DNA of 64,000 bases from Luzula sylvatica (taxonomy: Eukaryota; Streptophyta; Magnoliopsida; Poales; Juncaceae): NCBI GenBank assembly GCA_946800325.1, contig OX326957.1:25111554-25175553 (forward strand), written 5' to 3'. Both the position numbers and the translations under genes were made by a program. Below are positions 1 to 13,263 of the stretch, piece by piece; position 1 is the first letter of the stretch, and each line of letters begins with the position of its first letter. The notes under the pieces were generated by a model. It was not told where the DNA came from. It saw only the letters and a list, made by a program, of their open reading frames with translations, and did not search any database.

Positions 1-730
1 ACATTAAAATCATATTTATTAACAAAACTAATATTACAAACTGAATGTTGTGAAGCATAATTATTTAAAATATATGATAATAAGGAAATTATAATTAGAA
101 AATAAAATCATATTTATTAACTAGACAATATTATAATTTGAATGTTGGGAACCATAATTATCTTATTTGAAAATATATTCTAATACTTGAATTATAATTA
201 CAAAATGAAATCAAATCTATAAAATTTCAAAATAATGCACTTTTGGAGGTAAACACGCTGTACATGTACAGCTGCAATTATTTTCTTGAAAAGGCAAAGG
301 TTATGGGTCCCATCTTATGGATATTTTGTGAAACTTTTGAAATAATTTGTGTGTGTTTCTGTATAACTTATTATAAAATGGTAACTACATAAAAACTGCA
401 ATGTTCAAGTTCACAAAGTATCACTATATTATTCGTCTTGTTTCTCTCATCTTCTTCAAAGAGTATGTATGTTCCATTTTTATTATCAAAAGCTTACTTC
501 TTCCGAATACAACATGGGAAACAAATTTGATCCATTCTATTTACATACCCTAAGCTTACCTTGAGATCTCGTTCTTCACTCTTCATGATCTTCACTAAAA
601 AAAAAAAAAAAAAAAAAAAAATCGGAATATCGGATCCGATTTATCCGGGTCAAAATCGGCTCGGGTGAGACCGAGTCCGACTCAACTCGGCCGAGTTTTT
701 TTTTAACTCGGCCGAGTCTCAGAACCATGA
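1..730. other. AT-rich intergenic sequence, no gene seen
   Basis: No supported coding region. It holds an A-run at about 597-620 and, directly after it (635-722), a short GC-richer stretch of alternating TCGG/CCGA words with two copies of AACTCGGCCGAGT-like palindrome. That stretch looks like the end of a decayed MITE. Nothing else is recognisable. Confidence 0.5.
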
Positions 731-809
731 TTTGAAGTGATACACTTTGTATTATAACATTTAATTGGATTTTGAAATTTGAAATATGATGTGAATTTTA
801 ACTAGAATC

Positions 810-897
810 TTCAATAGATATAATTTTAAACATATGGTAATATGGTGACACGCGTCATTGTTTTTTTATTTTAAAGTTTTGTTTCTATTGCAATCCA
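810..897. repeat. Short dispersed repeat, inverted copy at 6055-6147
   Basis: This 88-bp stretch (CTTCAATAGATATAATTTT through TTTCTATTGCAATCC) reappears as its reverse complement at about 6055-6147. It probably marks one end of a small transposable element next to the Helitron. Family unknown. Confidence 0.55.
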
Positions 898-899
898 AA

Positions 900-1668
900 T
901 TATACCCATGTATGGAAGAAAATATAATTAGCACCAAATTCATCACAATATCCTTGATGAGGTGACAAAGTAAATTTATTAGCATTTCTAATTGACTCAA
1001 TTAAATGTTAATTGACACGTTTAATTAATACATTAATAATTTATAATATGTTAATATCAATAAATGTTAATTGACGTATCATTTCAATTAAACAGTCAAT
1101 TCAATCGTTAATTGAGTTAATCAGTAATACTAATCAACCTACTTAATCCTCTCTTGCCGCCTCATCAAGAATGTTATTTTTGTGTTATTGAGGCTCCATA
1201 TATAATATCTCTACGAAACAATGGCTCAATTGTTCATTTTTATAGTGTATAATTTACGATTGTGTTCTTTATTTAAAAAACAATTGATATTTTCTATGTT
1301 AATGGATGATATTTTAAATATGTATTTCGGTTTTATGTGTATTATTCACGGTTTTATTTTATTTGTTTTGAAACATTAATTTTGTTTGCAGTATAACATG
1401 TACTATTTTATTTATTTTGTGTGAATTTATAATGATGTCAATTCCATGAACCCTTATTAATTATAATGCATATATTCATGATAGACAATTTTCATGAACA
1501 TTTATTAATTATATTGCATTCATTGACACAAATATATTAGCAAACATATCATGATTATGTAATTAAGTTTAAACGTATCTGCGCAAATTCTATTTAAACA
1601 AATTATACCAAAACATGTAAAAAAATGGTATGAAGTCCCGCGCAATTGTTGCGCGTGCTCTTGCTAGT
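900..1668 (+). mobile_element. Helitron-type element, 3' end defined
   Basis: The right end shows the Helitron signature: a short GC-rich hairpin (CCCGCGCAATTGTTGCGCG) followed after about ten bases by CTAG and a host T near 1668. The preceding 200 bp resemble those before the Helitron end at 30375, including repeated TTCATGA and TATTAATTATA blocks. The paralogous site at 38830 lacks the insertion. The 5' end is not clear, so the start is approximate. No Rep/helicase coding sequence is present, so the element is non-autonomous. Confidence 0.6.
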
Positions 1669-2689
1669 TATATGTATTGTTGATAAAAAAAAAGAATTAT
1701 GTGTATTTCTAAAAGCATAATATTATATATACAATTTTTAATTGAATTTTCAATTAATTGCCAAGTGATCCCTTAATACCTGGTCAAGGCCGGTCCATGT
1801 GTGTTAAAATTGAAGCTTGGCTATGGGTCCCGAATCCATTATAAAAAATTTAGAGTCCATTATAAAAGAATTAAGGTTCGTTAAATAAATAACATAGTAT
1901 AGCCTGAATCTTTTGAGGTCAATTACAAATACTTTTCAGATATTTTTACGAAATTGACTTCGGATGTGAATATAAATATGTTTTACGGTTCAATGTGTTT
2001 TACAACTCACAAAATAATTTGCGGACTTTCAAAATCTTGGACTGGTCATGTACCTGATTGGTAATTTTCGGAAGAGGACACATTGTCATCCGGTTTTAAC
2101 GAAAAATCTTCATATTATGATTAACCCACGTAATTAATATGATAATTAATACTCATCTGGATTAATATTTATAGAATTAAATCCATATGACAATTTCAAA
2201 TTAATATTTAAAAAATAATGGTCCTTATTAGTTACATGCTAATTAAGTGGATTATTTAAAAATGTGACGTGAACGAGACATTATTGTTGAGAAATCTGAT
2301 GACAAAATATAATTTTTCTTTTTCGAACTTGTCCAGTTCAATGTGGTTTACATCATTACAAAGAACAGAGTGGAAAACAAAAGTGATTTGTGAGTTGTCT
2401 CGTTTCCATTTGTGGTCCTAACAAGCAGGAAAAGAAAAGCATAAAATACTAAATAAAATACTTTTGTAAAGAGATGAACAAACGACAAGAGCGAGAAAGA
2501 TGGAAGGAAGGTATTAATATATGATGTTTGATAATCATCACCAACTTATTGTGTCCTCAATGTGAATTCAACACATGGCATTATTTGAGGCCACAAAAAA
2601 TAAAATTTGAATCTCAATTAAAAAATAAAAAATAAATACGATACCAAACAAATAAATGTAAAATAAAGATTAATGAAGAAAATATATAT

Positions 2690-3230
2690 TTTTAGTCCCT
2701 TATCTTTGAACAAAAATTCAATCAAGTCCACAATGTTTGGATTTGGTCAATCAAGTTCCTTACTTTTTAATTGGTCAATCAAGTTTCTTAGATTTTTAAT
2801 TTGGTTCAATTGGGTCCTTTTGTCCATTAACTGATGATAGGACCACTAAGTTATGACGTGACAACCTACGACATGACATAATTGATGATGTGGCAATGTA
2901 TGTCATGTCATATTTGATGACGATACTACCATTATTTTTTTCTTCTTCAATATTTGATGTCATATTTAAATAAAATAATTTATGTCGTCACATTATCAAA
3001 TATGAAATGTCACGTGTTACCATGTCATCAAATATACCAAGTTATAGGTTGTCACATCACAACCTAACGATCCAGTCATCGGTTAACTGATGGAATGACC
3101 TAATTGAACCAACTTAAAAAGATATGGGACTTCATTGATCAAATTAAAAAGATAGGGGACTTAATTGACTAAACTAAAACATTAGGGACTTGATTGAATT
3201 TTTGATGAATGATAAGGAACCAAAAGTAGA
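2690..3230. mobile_element. Mutator-like MITE with long terminal inverted repeats
   Basis: The two ends are long inverted repeats. The left end reads AGTCCCTTATCTTTG, then CAAAAATTCAATCAAGTCC; the right end is its diverged complement (GGGACTTGATTGAATTTTTG). Most of the 540-bp element folds back on itself. The paralogous segment at about 39705-39725 runs straight from AAAGATTAA to TTTACTAGTTCG, giving an empty site. It has no coding capacity. Mutator-like assignment rests on TIR length only, because I could not read a clean 9-bp target duplication. Confidence 0.65.
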
Positions 3231-3354
3231 TTTTTTTTCATTACAGAATTAACTAGTTCGCTTGGCAAAAAATATGAAAGGCCAAATTGTTAAAGAGTTT
3301 ATTTATAAAATGATATATCACTTCAAGCACCATACTTGTATTCAAAAGTACATT

Positions 3355-5340
<1,986 letters not shown>

Positions 5341-5342
5341 TG

Positions 5343-5544
5343 AGGGATGCTAGCCTACTTAATTAAGTACCAAAGATTTGGTACATAATGTTTTTAACCA
5401 TTGGATTTGCATTGAGATTTGTGTATTTAATGATGTGCACACAATTTCATGATCATGATGAAAAAACATAAATCTTAATGCAAATCCAAGGGTTAAAAAT
5501 CATTAAGTACCAAATATTTGATACTTAATTAAGTAGGTTAGCCT

Positions 5545-5548
<4 letters not shown>
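5343..5548. mobile_element. Fold-back MITE between (TA)n tracts, copy 1
   Basis: The ends are about 42-bp inverted repeats. The left end begins AGGGATGCTAGCCTACTTAA and the right end, in complement, AGGGAGGCTAACCTACTTAA; both continue into TTAAGTACCAAA. The body also pairs (ATTGGATTTGCATTGAGATT with its complement), so nearly the whole element is one hairpin. It is flanked by TA tracts, consistent with a TA-targeting family. The paralogue is 47884-48090, and a related element with similar ends is at 60645-60894. Non-coding. Confidence 0.75.
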
Positions 5549-5641
<93 letters not shown>

Positions 5642-5983
5642 TTTGCCCAGCTTGCGTTTATCTCGAATTTTGGATACTTGGATCTTTATCCGAGCAACTC
5701 TGGCATCTTTCTCTTTTTTCTCTTTAGCCATGAATCTCCTCTCTTTTTTGGATCAATTGAACTTCACTCTTATTTCAGTTCTAACGAAGAAGAATAAAAT
5801 TGATAGGTATTCTTTCGTTAGTAATTCTATTTCAAAAGATCTGGTTATGACACGTGACCGTTCACGTTTTCTTCTATCTCAAAACAATATGTTTGTAACC
5901 ACACATATGATTACTCGCACCCGTGCCCAACTACCACACCGAGTCGTTGTCGGGGACGGTCTCCTTGCATGCTAGCAAGACCA

Positions 5984-6056
<73 letters not shown>
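5549..6056. repeat. Two (TA)n tracts enclosing a 345-bp insert of unknown origin
   Basis: (TA)n at about 5549-5639 and 5985-6056 flank a mixed-composition insert (5640-5984). The insert has an open frame over most of its length on the + strand but no recognisable domain, and it is absent from the paralogous right copy. It is another case of foreign sequence sitting exactly between two TA tracts. I do not recognise its family. Confidence 0.6.
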
Positions 6057-6057
<1 letters not shown>

Positions 6058-6149
6058 TTTGGGTTGCAATAGAAACAAACAAACAAAAAAAAACGATGAC
6101 ACGTGTCACCATATTACCATATGTTCAAAATTATATCTATTGAAGAAAT

Positions 6150-7774
6150 AATGTGGCAAAGCCAATCAAAATTAAGCTATTTTTCATTTTTTGTATTGAT
6201 TTTTATTGTATTTGACTGACCTGCAATAACTTTATAAGTTAACTTTTTCGACATAGATTCTATGAAATAATTGAACATCTTCATATGTAAATAATTTTAT
6301 TTATTTTGAAATAGTACAGAGATCTTTTTGAATAATTTTCTTTCAGCAATTGTGGATCCTTGGGTGTAAAATCATACGATTAATAAAGAGAAATTATATA
6401 TTATCGCAAAAATAAATAAAGAGAAATTATATTATATTCTTTCCTCAAATTTTAACAAAACATTCTCAATTTTCCAATTAATTCACTTAATTAACATGCT
6501 AATTAACAAGGAATATACTGTTAATAATTTTTAAATGTTAATTAGAAATTGTTAATTTAGACGAATGGTAATCTTTCGAAAGCAGTGTCGTCAAAGTCGG
6601 TTTATAATTTTGACTCCGTCGGAGATTAATCTCAAGTTGGTGGTCACACGACAAGTTAAGGTCATTTCTTTCGTGAAAGTCAGCTGTGACGATTTGGGCC
6701 AATTTGGGCCCCCCCCCTTTTTTTTCCGATTTTTGAAAAACAAGGTCCATAAATTATAAAGAAAACAAGATTTTTTAGTTTTTATTTTTTTGGCCCAAAA
6801 CTACTTATTTTCCCGGCCTCATTAATTTCAAGTCAATTGTTACGCGACAAGTTAAGTGCTTGTTTTTTTTTTATATTTATAAAATTAATTATTGGTCTTG
6901 GGCATATAATTTGGTATTGATGTTTGTATGTGGATTAGTTTAATTAGAAATTTAAAATATGATTTTAAATTTTATAGTGATTTTAGTACTAATTAATTAG
7001 TAATATGTTCATTTATTAGTTGACAAATATAATATAATATATGAAAAATTTGATGATTTGGACAAATTACATATTCCGACTAGTCTCCGACTAATTCCGA
7101 CTAATCTCGGATTAATCATCAAGTCTCAAGTCTCGATCCAATCCGACCCATTCCGACTTCTAACATTTACAACATTGTTCGAGAGAAATTATATTATATT
7201 CTTTCCCCAAATTTTAACAAAATATTCTCAATTTTCTAATTAATTCACTTAAATAACATGCCAAGTTAAAGGAATATACAGTTAATAATTTTTAAATGTT
7301 AATTATAAATTGTTAATCTTTCGAGAGACATGCTCAATGGACCTAATGTGTTTTTTGTTTGTTTGCCCAACATGAGTTAGAACCTAACAAATACATGTAT
7401 GAACACAATATAAACATAAGTAGTACCAAATTATTACCAATGAATTTATATACTTACCGATCAGTTTTTAAATTTAACGCGTTCAAATTTTTTGTAGTCC
7501 TTTTGTTCCTCAAAAAGTAATGGAATTATATATGGTGTTCTAAAATTCACTCCAATATTCTTGGTGTGACATTCTGAAATGATTAACACTCTCAATTAAT
7601 GGTTAATTGACATGTTAAATTGAATTGATGTCAATTTATATCTAAATTACAATTAATTAGAATGCTAATCACTCTAATTAATTATCCTTGAGTGTCACAT
7701 AAAGTGGGTTTTCGGAATAAGATAATCTTTCCCAAGAATAATTTCTTTCTTCAATTCTAATAATTTTACCACCA
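6150..7774. repeat. Duplicated upstream region of the first DUF247 gene
   Basis: The stretches 6150-6585 and 7330-7774 are collinear with 48747-49660 upstream of the second DUF247 gene, so this is probably the promoter region of the family. In this copy about 160 bp (6420-6580) occurs again at 7175-7330, either side of an insertion at 6584-7167. I could not pick a convincing TATA box. Confidence 0.65.
6584..7167. mobile_element. hAT-like MITE in the DUF247 upstream region
   Basis: The left end is CAGTGTCGTCAAAGTCGG and the right end carries CCGACTTCTAACATTTAC then AACATTG, a diverged inverted repeat. Subterminal regions are rich in TCCGACTAAT/CGGATTAAT words, as in other GC-rich-ended MITEs in this window. 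It is missing from the paralogous region near 49140. Its flanks repeat about 160 bp of host sequence. Family assignment is tentative. Confidence 0.45.
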
Positions 7775-9232
7775 ATGATAGACTTACCTAATATTTTTAA
7801 TCCAGGTGCAAATAATGAATTGACCAATTCAATGCATCAAAAGTTTGAAGCCTCATCTCAAAACGATTATGCGGGGCAAAAGTGCACCATATTTCGTGTC
7901 CCAGAAAACGTACGAAGAACCAAGACCCATTTATTCGAGCCGGCGGTAGTCTCTATCGGACCATACCATCGCGGTAAACCACATCTCCGTGCTATGGAAG
8001 AGAGGAAATGGCCACTTCTTCAAAACATTCTTTCTCGAAGGAATTGCAATTTGAAGGATTGTATTGCAGATATGAAGGTGTTAGAGAAGCAAGCACGCAT
8101 GTGCTATAACGAAACTATTAACATGGATAGTGATTCCTTTGCGGAGATGATGTTATTGGATGCATCATTTATTATTCAACGTTTATTCACACCGGTACCA
8201 GGAGAAACTAATGCTTGGAATTATTATAAGAATGTTGGTTGGAGTTGGACGATGATAATGAACGACTTGATCTTGATTGAAAACCAGATTCCATTCTTTA
8301 TTTTAGAGAAGATGTGCTATTATGCATTAGGTCAAGGCTTTAATCCCAAGAATAAGGAAGAAATCGCTAAGTTTCTTATATCTGAATTTGCGTCAACCCA
8401 GGTCCCACCACCTCCGAAAGAAATCCATCATTTGCTTCACCTATGCCACCATTACGTAGTTGCCGCTTACCCGCTCGATTCTGATTCGGCAACCAAATCT
8501 CATGAAACAAAACACGATTCTCGTCTCTGGATCTCTAAAATATGTGATAAACCCACAAAATTGCTTAAGAAATGCCTAACCCTCCCAATGGTACTGAAAA
8601 TTTTTCTTAAGAAGTGCATAAACCTCCCAATAGTTTCTGAATCAAAACCAGCTTCGTTCGTATGGTCAATGCCATGTGCAACCGAGTTGCAAGAGGCCGG
8701 AGTTAAAGTTAGAAAAAAGGATCCACCATCATGCGGTGTTCTAGATATAACTTTTAAATCAGGTGTTCTTGAGATCCCATTTCTGTTGATTGAAGACAAA
8801 TCGCCAGTCCGTATAATGAATCTGGTAGCTCTAGAGCAATGCATATCCCTAGAATTGCCTAAACTCTTATCAACCTACCGATTTTTCATGGATAACATGG
8901 TGAACACGACACACGACGTGAACATACTGCAGCGTCACGGTATCATTGATAACATGCTCTCTGGTGAGAAGGAGCTAGCTCTTTTCATCAACCAAAGCGG
9001 TCAACACGTCAGCATTGATAATAACCACTATCTTGTTGGGGTGGTTAGGGAACTAAACAAGTATTGCAAGTCGAGAAAACATAGATACAGGGCAAATCTG
9101 ATGCGTAACTACTTCAGCAACCCATGGTCCATCCTCTCTCTGCTGGCGGCAATTTTTCTTCTTCTTCTGACGTTTACACAAGCCTTTTATGCCGTACTTG
9201 CATATCACTACCCACCATCTCAATCTCACTGA
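7775..9232 (+). CDS. DUF247 (UPF0481-type) membrane-anchored protein, copy 1
   Basis: A single-exon gene of 485 codons, intact. The DUF247 domain fills most of the protein. It starts near residue 37 with the family signature (IFRVPENVRRT, then EPAVVSIGPYHRGKPHLRAM), continues through the conserved LIENQIPFFILE motif, and ends in a hydrophobic C-terminal helix (about residues 450-474, beginning NPWSILSLLAA) that predicts a tail-anchored or single-pass membrane protein. A linker near residues 265-285 contains a short tandem repeat around KKCLTLPMV and KKCINLPIV. The start at 7775 is the first in-frame ATG; the ATG at 7832 is the alternative and matches the start available in the paralogue. DUF247 proteins are plant-specific with unknown biochemistry. 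Some grass members act in self-incompatibility, but nothing here shows that role. The closest relative is the gene at 49674-51074. Confidence 0.9.
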   Translation: MIDLPNIFNPGANNELTNSMHQKFEASSQNDYAGQKCTIFRVPENVRRTKTHLFEPAVVSIGPYHRGKPHLRAMEERKWPLLQNILSRRNCNLKDCIADMKVLEKQARMCYNETINMDSDSFAEMMLLDASFIIQRLFTPVPGETNAWNYYKNVGWSWTMIMNDLILIENQIPFFILEKMCYYALGQGFNPKNKEEIAKFLISEFASTQVPPPPKEIHHLLHLCHHYVVAAYPLDSDSATKSHETKHDSRLWISKICDKPTKLLKKCLTLPMVLKIFLKKCINLPIVSESKPASFVWSMPCATELQEAGVKVRKKDPPSCGVLDITFKSGVLEIPFLLIEDKSPVRIMNLVALEQCISLELPKLLSTYRFFMDNMVNTTHDVNILQRHGIIDNMLSGEKELALFINQSGQHVSIDNNHYLVGVVRELNKYCKSRKHRYRANLMRNYFSNPWSILSLLAAIFLLLLTFTQAFYAVLAYHYPPSQSH

Positions 9233-9894
9233 CTCGCTATCCCTGTTGGGTATAACTATTACTGTTTGCTTGTGTTTTATTTGATGCATAATTCTTACTC
9301 GTATCTTTCGTTAAAATTTGTGCGAGTAGTGTTATAGAAATAAGCACATTTGTTTCCTTCATGTGCAATGCTATGTAATTCTGATGTAATGTATTTGTGT
9401 GATATTGTTGAAATCTGGATGTCGTCTATTTGGCATTATTTTGTTTTGCTTTAAGACAAAAAATTATATTTATTAGTCCAATTCCCTTTTTTTTTATTTC
9501 CCCCAATTTTTAGACAAGACATATTTGACTTACTTGTTTTATTTAAACTCTTTCACTTCGTATCGTAACACTTATTTGGATTTTGAAATTTGAATTATGA
9601 TTGTTAAGTTTTATATTTTATCTTTGGCATTTTAACTAGAATTATATGTATTTTTATAAGCATAATATTATATATACAATTTATCATCGAATTTGACGAT
9701 CAATTAATCGTCAATGGATGCCTAAAAAGGAATCACAAACTCAAAGAAAGGTTCTCCAGATCAACAGAAAAGCTATCTCGATTGGATGAATTGGAGTCAA
9801 AAGTTTTCTTCTTTTAGTTACCATCCAATTGTCAAAATTACGAGTTAAAGTCATATTTAGTCATTTGTTATATATTAATACGACACGTAATATG
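9233..9894. other. 3' flank of DUF247 copy 1
   Basis: The first 190 bp are collinear with the region after the second DUF247 gene (51075-51260). The stretch 9545-9715 resembles 733-813 joined to 1700-1760 and also 38750-38900, another relic of the repeated unit around DUF247 genes. No coding sequence seen. Confidence 0.55.
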
Positions 9895-10568
9895 TGTTGT
9901 ATTATTTATTAATAATACAATTAAAATTTAAAACTTTGATATTTATTATTTATTTGTGTTGTAATCAATAATTAGATTAATTGATTATTTGCATTTTGAA
10001 TGCATAATATTTGGTAGATATTTGAGTCATAATGAAATATAGCTGTTACAAAATAATTGAGGAGAGATACCCCGGTTTTAATACCATAAATATTTCGGCT
10101 GTAATTGAGGAATATTAAACATTCTAAAGAAAACGTATGTTATTACCTCTTCAGAACAATCTCTCTTTGATAAAGTATAAAAGACAAACATAAAGGTGTT
10201 TTTGTCTTCTTCTTCTCTCTCAAGTTACAGAAACTATTTCACTCTACCAAACAATTTAACACCCTCTTCATAATACATATTAGAATTAGAATTTGGTTGA
10301 AAAATTTGGTGCAAAGCTTCATATCTTTTCGAGTGAAGGCTTCCGATCTGCGACTATGCAACCAGACGGATACGAAACTTTTCGAGATGAGAACCTTGGA
10401 GGCAGATAAACGACAATTCTTACACAGAAGGACGTAAATCTACCTTTAGGGCAGCTGTGGCACGACCACGCGGCTACACTCAGATTTGTTTCATCGTTCT
10501 CTTATTATTATAATTATATTATATTAATTAATATTAATAATTTGAATTTTCAGAAAATTATTACAACA
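9895..10568 (+). repeat. 5' LTR of the retrotransposon
   Basis: It starts TGTTGTATTATT and ends TTACAACA. The block at 10345-10490 (CGGATACGAAAC through GCGGCTACACTCAG) matches 15080-15220 in the 3' LTR. A possible TATA motif, AGTATAAAAGAC, is at about 10174. Confidence 0.75.
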
Positions 10569-13263
10569 ATCTAAAGACAGATTTATTTTCAGTTTTAACA
10601 GAACTCAAATAGAAAATAGAAAATCTATTTTATATTAGATTTGGACAATATTGATTGTATCATTAAATTGTTTTATTAAATATATAGGTCCAATAATTCA
10701 ATTAGAATTTTTGTTATTCGAAAATATTATAATAATAAACTGATCTATAATTAAATTATCCAGATCTTTGATTAACAAAAGTTAACAATCAAATTCAAGC
10801 TCTTTTGATTGGGCCAATTTGCAATTGCAAAGACGTTTAATTGATTAATGAATTCTGATGAATGAATTTATAGTATAGTCTCGTATAAACATAAATTATT
10901 TGAGACATATTTTTTGATCATGCAAATGTCTTTTGACAAAAATGACATGACCATAAGATCTAAATTAATTCTAAAGTTTGGTTTATTTTATACCTCTTTA
11001 GATTTATAATTTGATTATGAAACATGATTATAAGGTCTAAATTAATTCTAAAGTTTGGTTAATTGGTACCTCTTTAGATTTGTAATTTGATTATGAAATA
11101 TGTGTTCACGTTTGTGCTTAAATATTCATATTCGAAAACACAACAAGCTTCTTAAAATTGATATAATTTCTTGGAGTAAGTAAATTTATATCACATTTAT
11201 GTGTTATAAATAAAATGGAAAATGAATTATTTGATTTCATTTGTCTTATAAACAGGAAGTTTGTTGATATTATGTGATATTATCTGAAAAAGATAACATA
11301 TGTTTGTCTTCGGTATGAAGATTAAAATGATGCTAGTACCTCAATATACGTATGATTATTTGAACAAATTATAAGGGATGAAATTTCATTCATTAAATTA
11401 TATGAAGAGTGCATCATGTATGTGCATTTTATTTAGGGTAGATAAATAAATCTGCATTAATAGGTGTTAATCATTTGTAGATTGGTAACCTGCACAAATA
11501 TAAAGCATTAAATTTTCAGTTTTAATGTTGCCATCATTGAGTGGCTAACAACTATTATTTTCCAACTTTGTTTCCATGTAAAACAGAAACGAAGGAAATA
11601 AATGTAATTTTTTAATTGGATTAAATTTGTACTGCTGGTTATGATATGCACTTGCCATTAGATGAAAGACATAAAATCAAATTTGATTAATGTCTTAACA
11701 GTATAATTTCAATCTAGACACTGAAAAAAAAAATAAGTATGGGTTATAATTTCAATCTGACCAGGATAATTATATTGCATATTTTAATATATGTGAAATA
11801 TTATAAAGTTGACACGATCAACTATATATATGTATGAGTCTGATGGATTCAGCACAAATATAACTGAACAAGTGATTGGATGCCTCATATATATTACTTA
11901 ATTTGTTTTAGAAAATATATTTTTCTTTACCATTAAATTGCCTTACATTTTGACAAAGTCTATTTTGATTTCCATATATAAAATATGAGAAATCTTACTG
12001 ACCAGATTAATTTAATTAATCTAATATGTTATAAGTCATTTACTCAAAAAAATATGTTATAAGTCATATTATTACTTAAGTTTTTCTTGCCGTACATTGA
12101 CCAATGTTTAAATAAGTGTTCTTTAAAGAACAAGAGCATAAGATTTGCAAATTGTTAAATATGATTTTATTGTTTAAAATAACAATAAAATAAAATTAAT
12201 ACGTGAAGTTTGATGAAATTATCTCTTCAGTATTAAAATTGGATTTTGGTAATATTATAATCATACATGAATACATATAAGTATTCTGATTTTTAACATC
12301 TTCAATGATGTTAGATGTATTCATAGAGAATATTAATTTCAAAATTTTGGTCAAGTTAATATTTATTCAAATATTTAATTTACTTGAAAGAAAACTAATT
12401 TTGTCTAAAATTGGTTTGGGAATTATTTTGAGAAATTCCTAAAGTGCCTAATTAAATAATTAGCATGCATTTTGATTCAAATAAAATCATTGATCTGATC
12501 AATCAATAAATTAGGAATCATAAAATAAATAGGCACATACATGCTAAATACTAAAACGCGCGAAATAATAAATAAAGTGTGATATCACTAAATTGTATAT
12601 GATTGGAAAATAATTTAGCCGATCAAAAGATCCTACAAGATCTTATTCATCGAGAGGGATGAGGCTTATGTCCATATAATTAGTCACCAGGAGTGGGGTC
12701 CCTACCATTGTGGCTGGTCCGGACAAATGGTTCAAGGGGTGAACGAAGCGACTGATGTGACACTTTCGAAGCACAATTTAGACTCGAAAAGTCTGTGCTC
12801 ATCTCTATGGTGAAGTGTTTCAAGGTGATGGTTAAGTTGAATATTATTATTCTTAATAATTCCAAAAGAAAATATACATAAAATGTATATATTATATTAA
12901 ATAATTTAAAGAGTATATTTCCACACCGTATACTCTTTGAGGAATTACCTATGTGAGAATTGTCGTGGGCCGCGACTAAGGATACGGACAGAATCATAAT
13001 ATATTCTCATGAAAATCAAGGTTAACGCATGGCCATAAATAGCGTACACCCACAAAAAGCATCAATGAATTTTTCCTACTATGTGTGTGATTGTAGAAGA
13101 TTGGTTGAACGATGCATGGTTCAAGACCTAGTTCACCATGCAGTCTCGATCATATATGATCAACACTAAGTATGGGTTCAAGGCTACGTCCACCCATAAT
13201 GATGCATAGTAGATACCAAGTTTTTTGGAAGGAATTCATAAAAGTTTTAAAATTGAGGGGGAA
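10569..13263 (+). other. Interior of the LTR element, no surviving gag/pol
   Basis: AT-rich, stop-riddled sequence. It contains a tandem duplication of about 75 bp (near 10960-11030 and 11033-11100, sharing ATTAATTCTAAAGTTTGGTT). A less AT-rich 600-bp stretch before the polypurine tract (12640-13260) probably derives from the 3' end of the ancestral polyprotein or its untranslated tail. I recognise no domain. Confidence 0.55.

Larger units (their letters stand above)
733..3350. repeat. Left start of the large segmental duplication (paralogous to 38750-39830)
   Basis: The stretches 733-813, 1690-2690 and 3240-3350 align base for base, with scattered substitutions, to 38750-38830 and 38845-39830 in the same orientation. 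Shared landmarks are AACATTTAATTGGATTTTG, the GGTCCCGAATCCATTATA stretch near 1825 and 38965, and the TTGTGAGTTGTC block near 2390 and 39440. The left copy is broken by a Helitron-type insertion (about 900-1668) and a Mutator-like MITE (2690-3230), both absent from the right copy. No coding region is visible. Confidence 0.75.

Noticed and set aside
8500..9289. Minus-strand frames overlapping the DUF247 genes
   Set aside because: Antisense shadows of the conserved coding frames, also present in the paralogue.
12680..12997. Minus-strand 105-codon frame in the LTR element interior
   Set aside because: Opposite to the element's coding strand and without similarity to any known retroelement protein.
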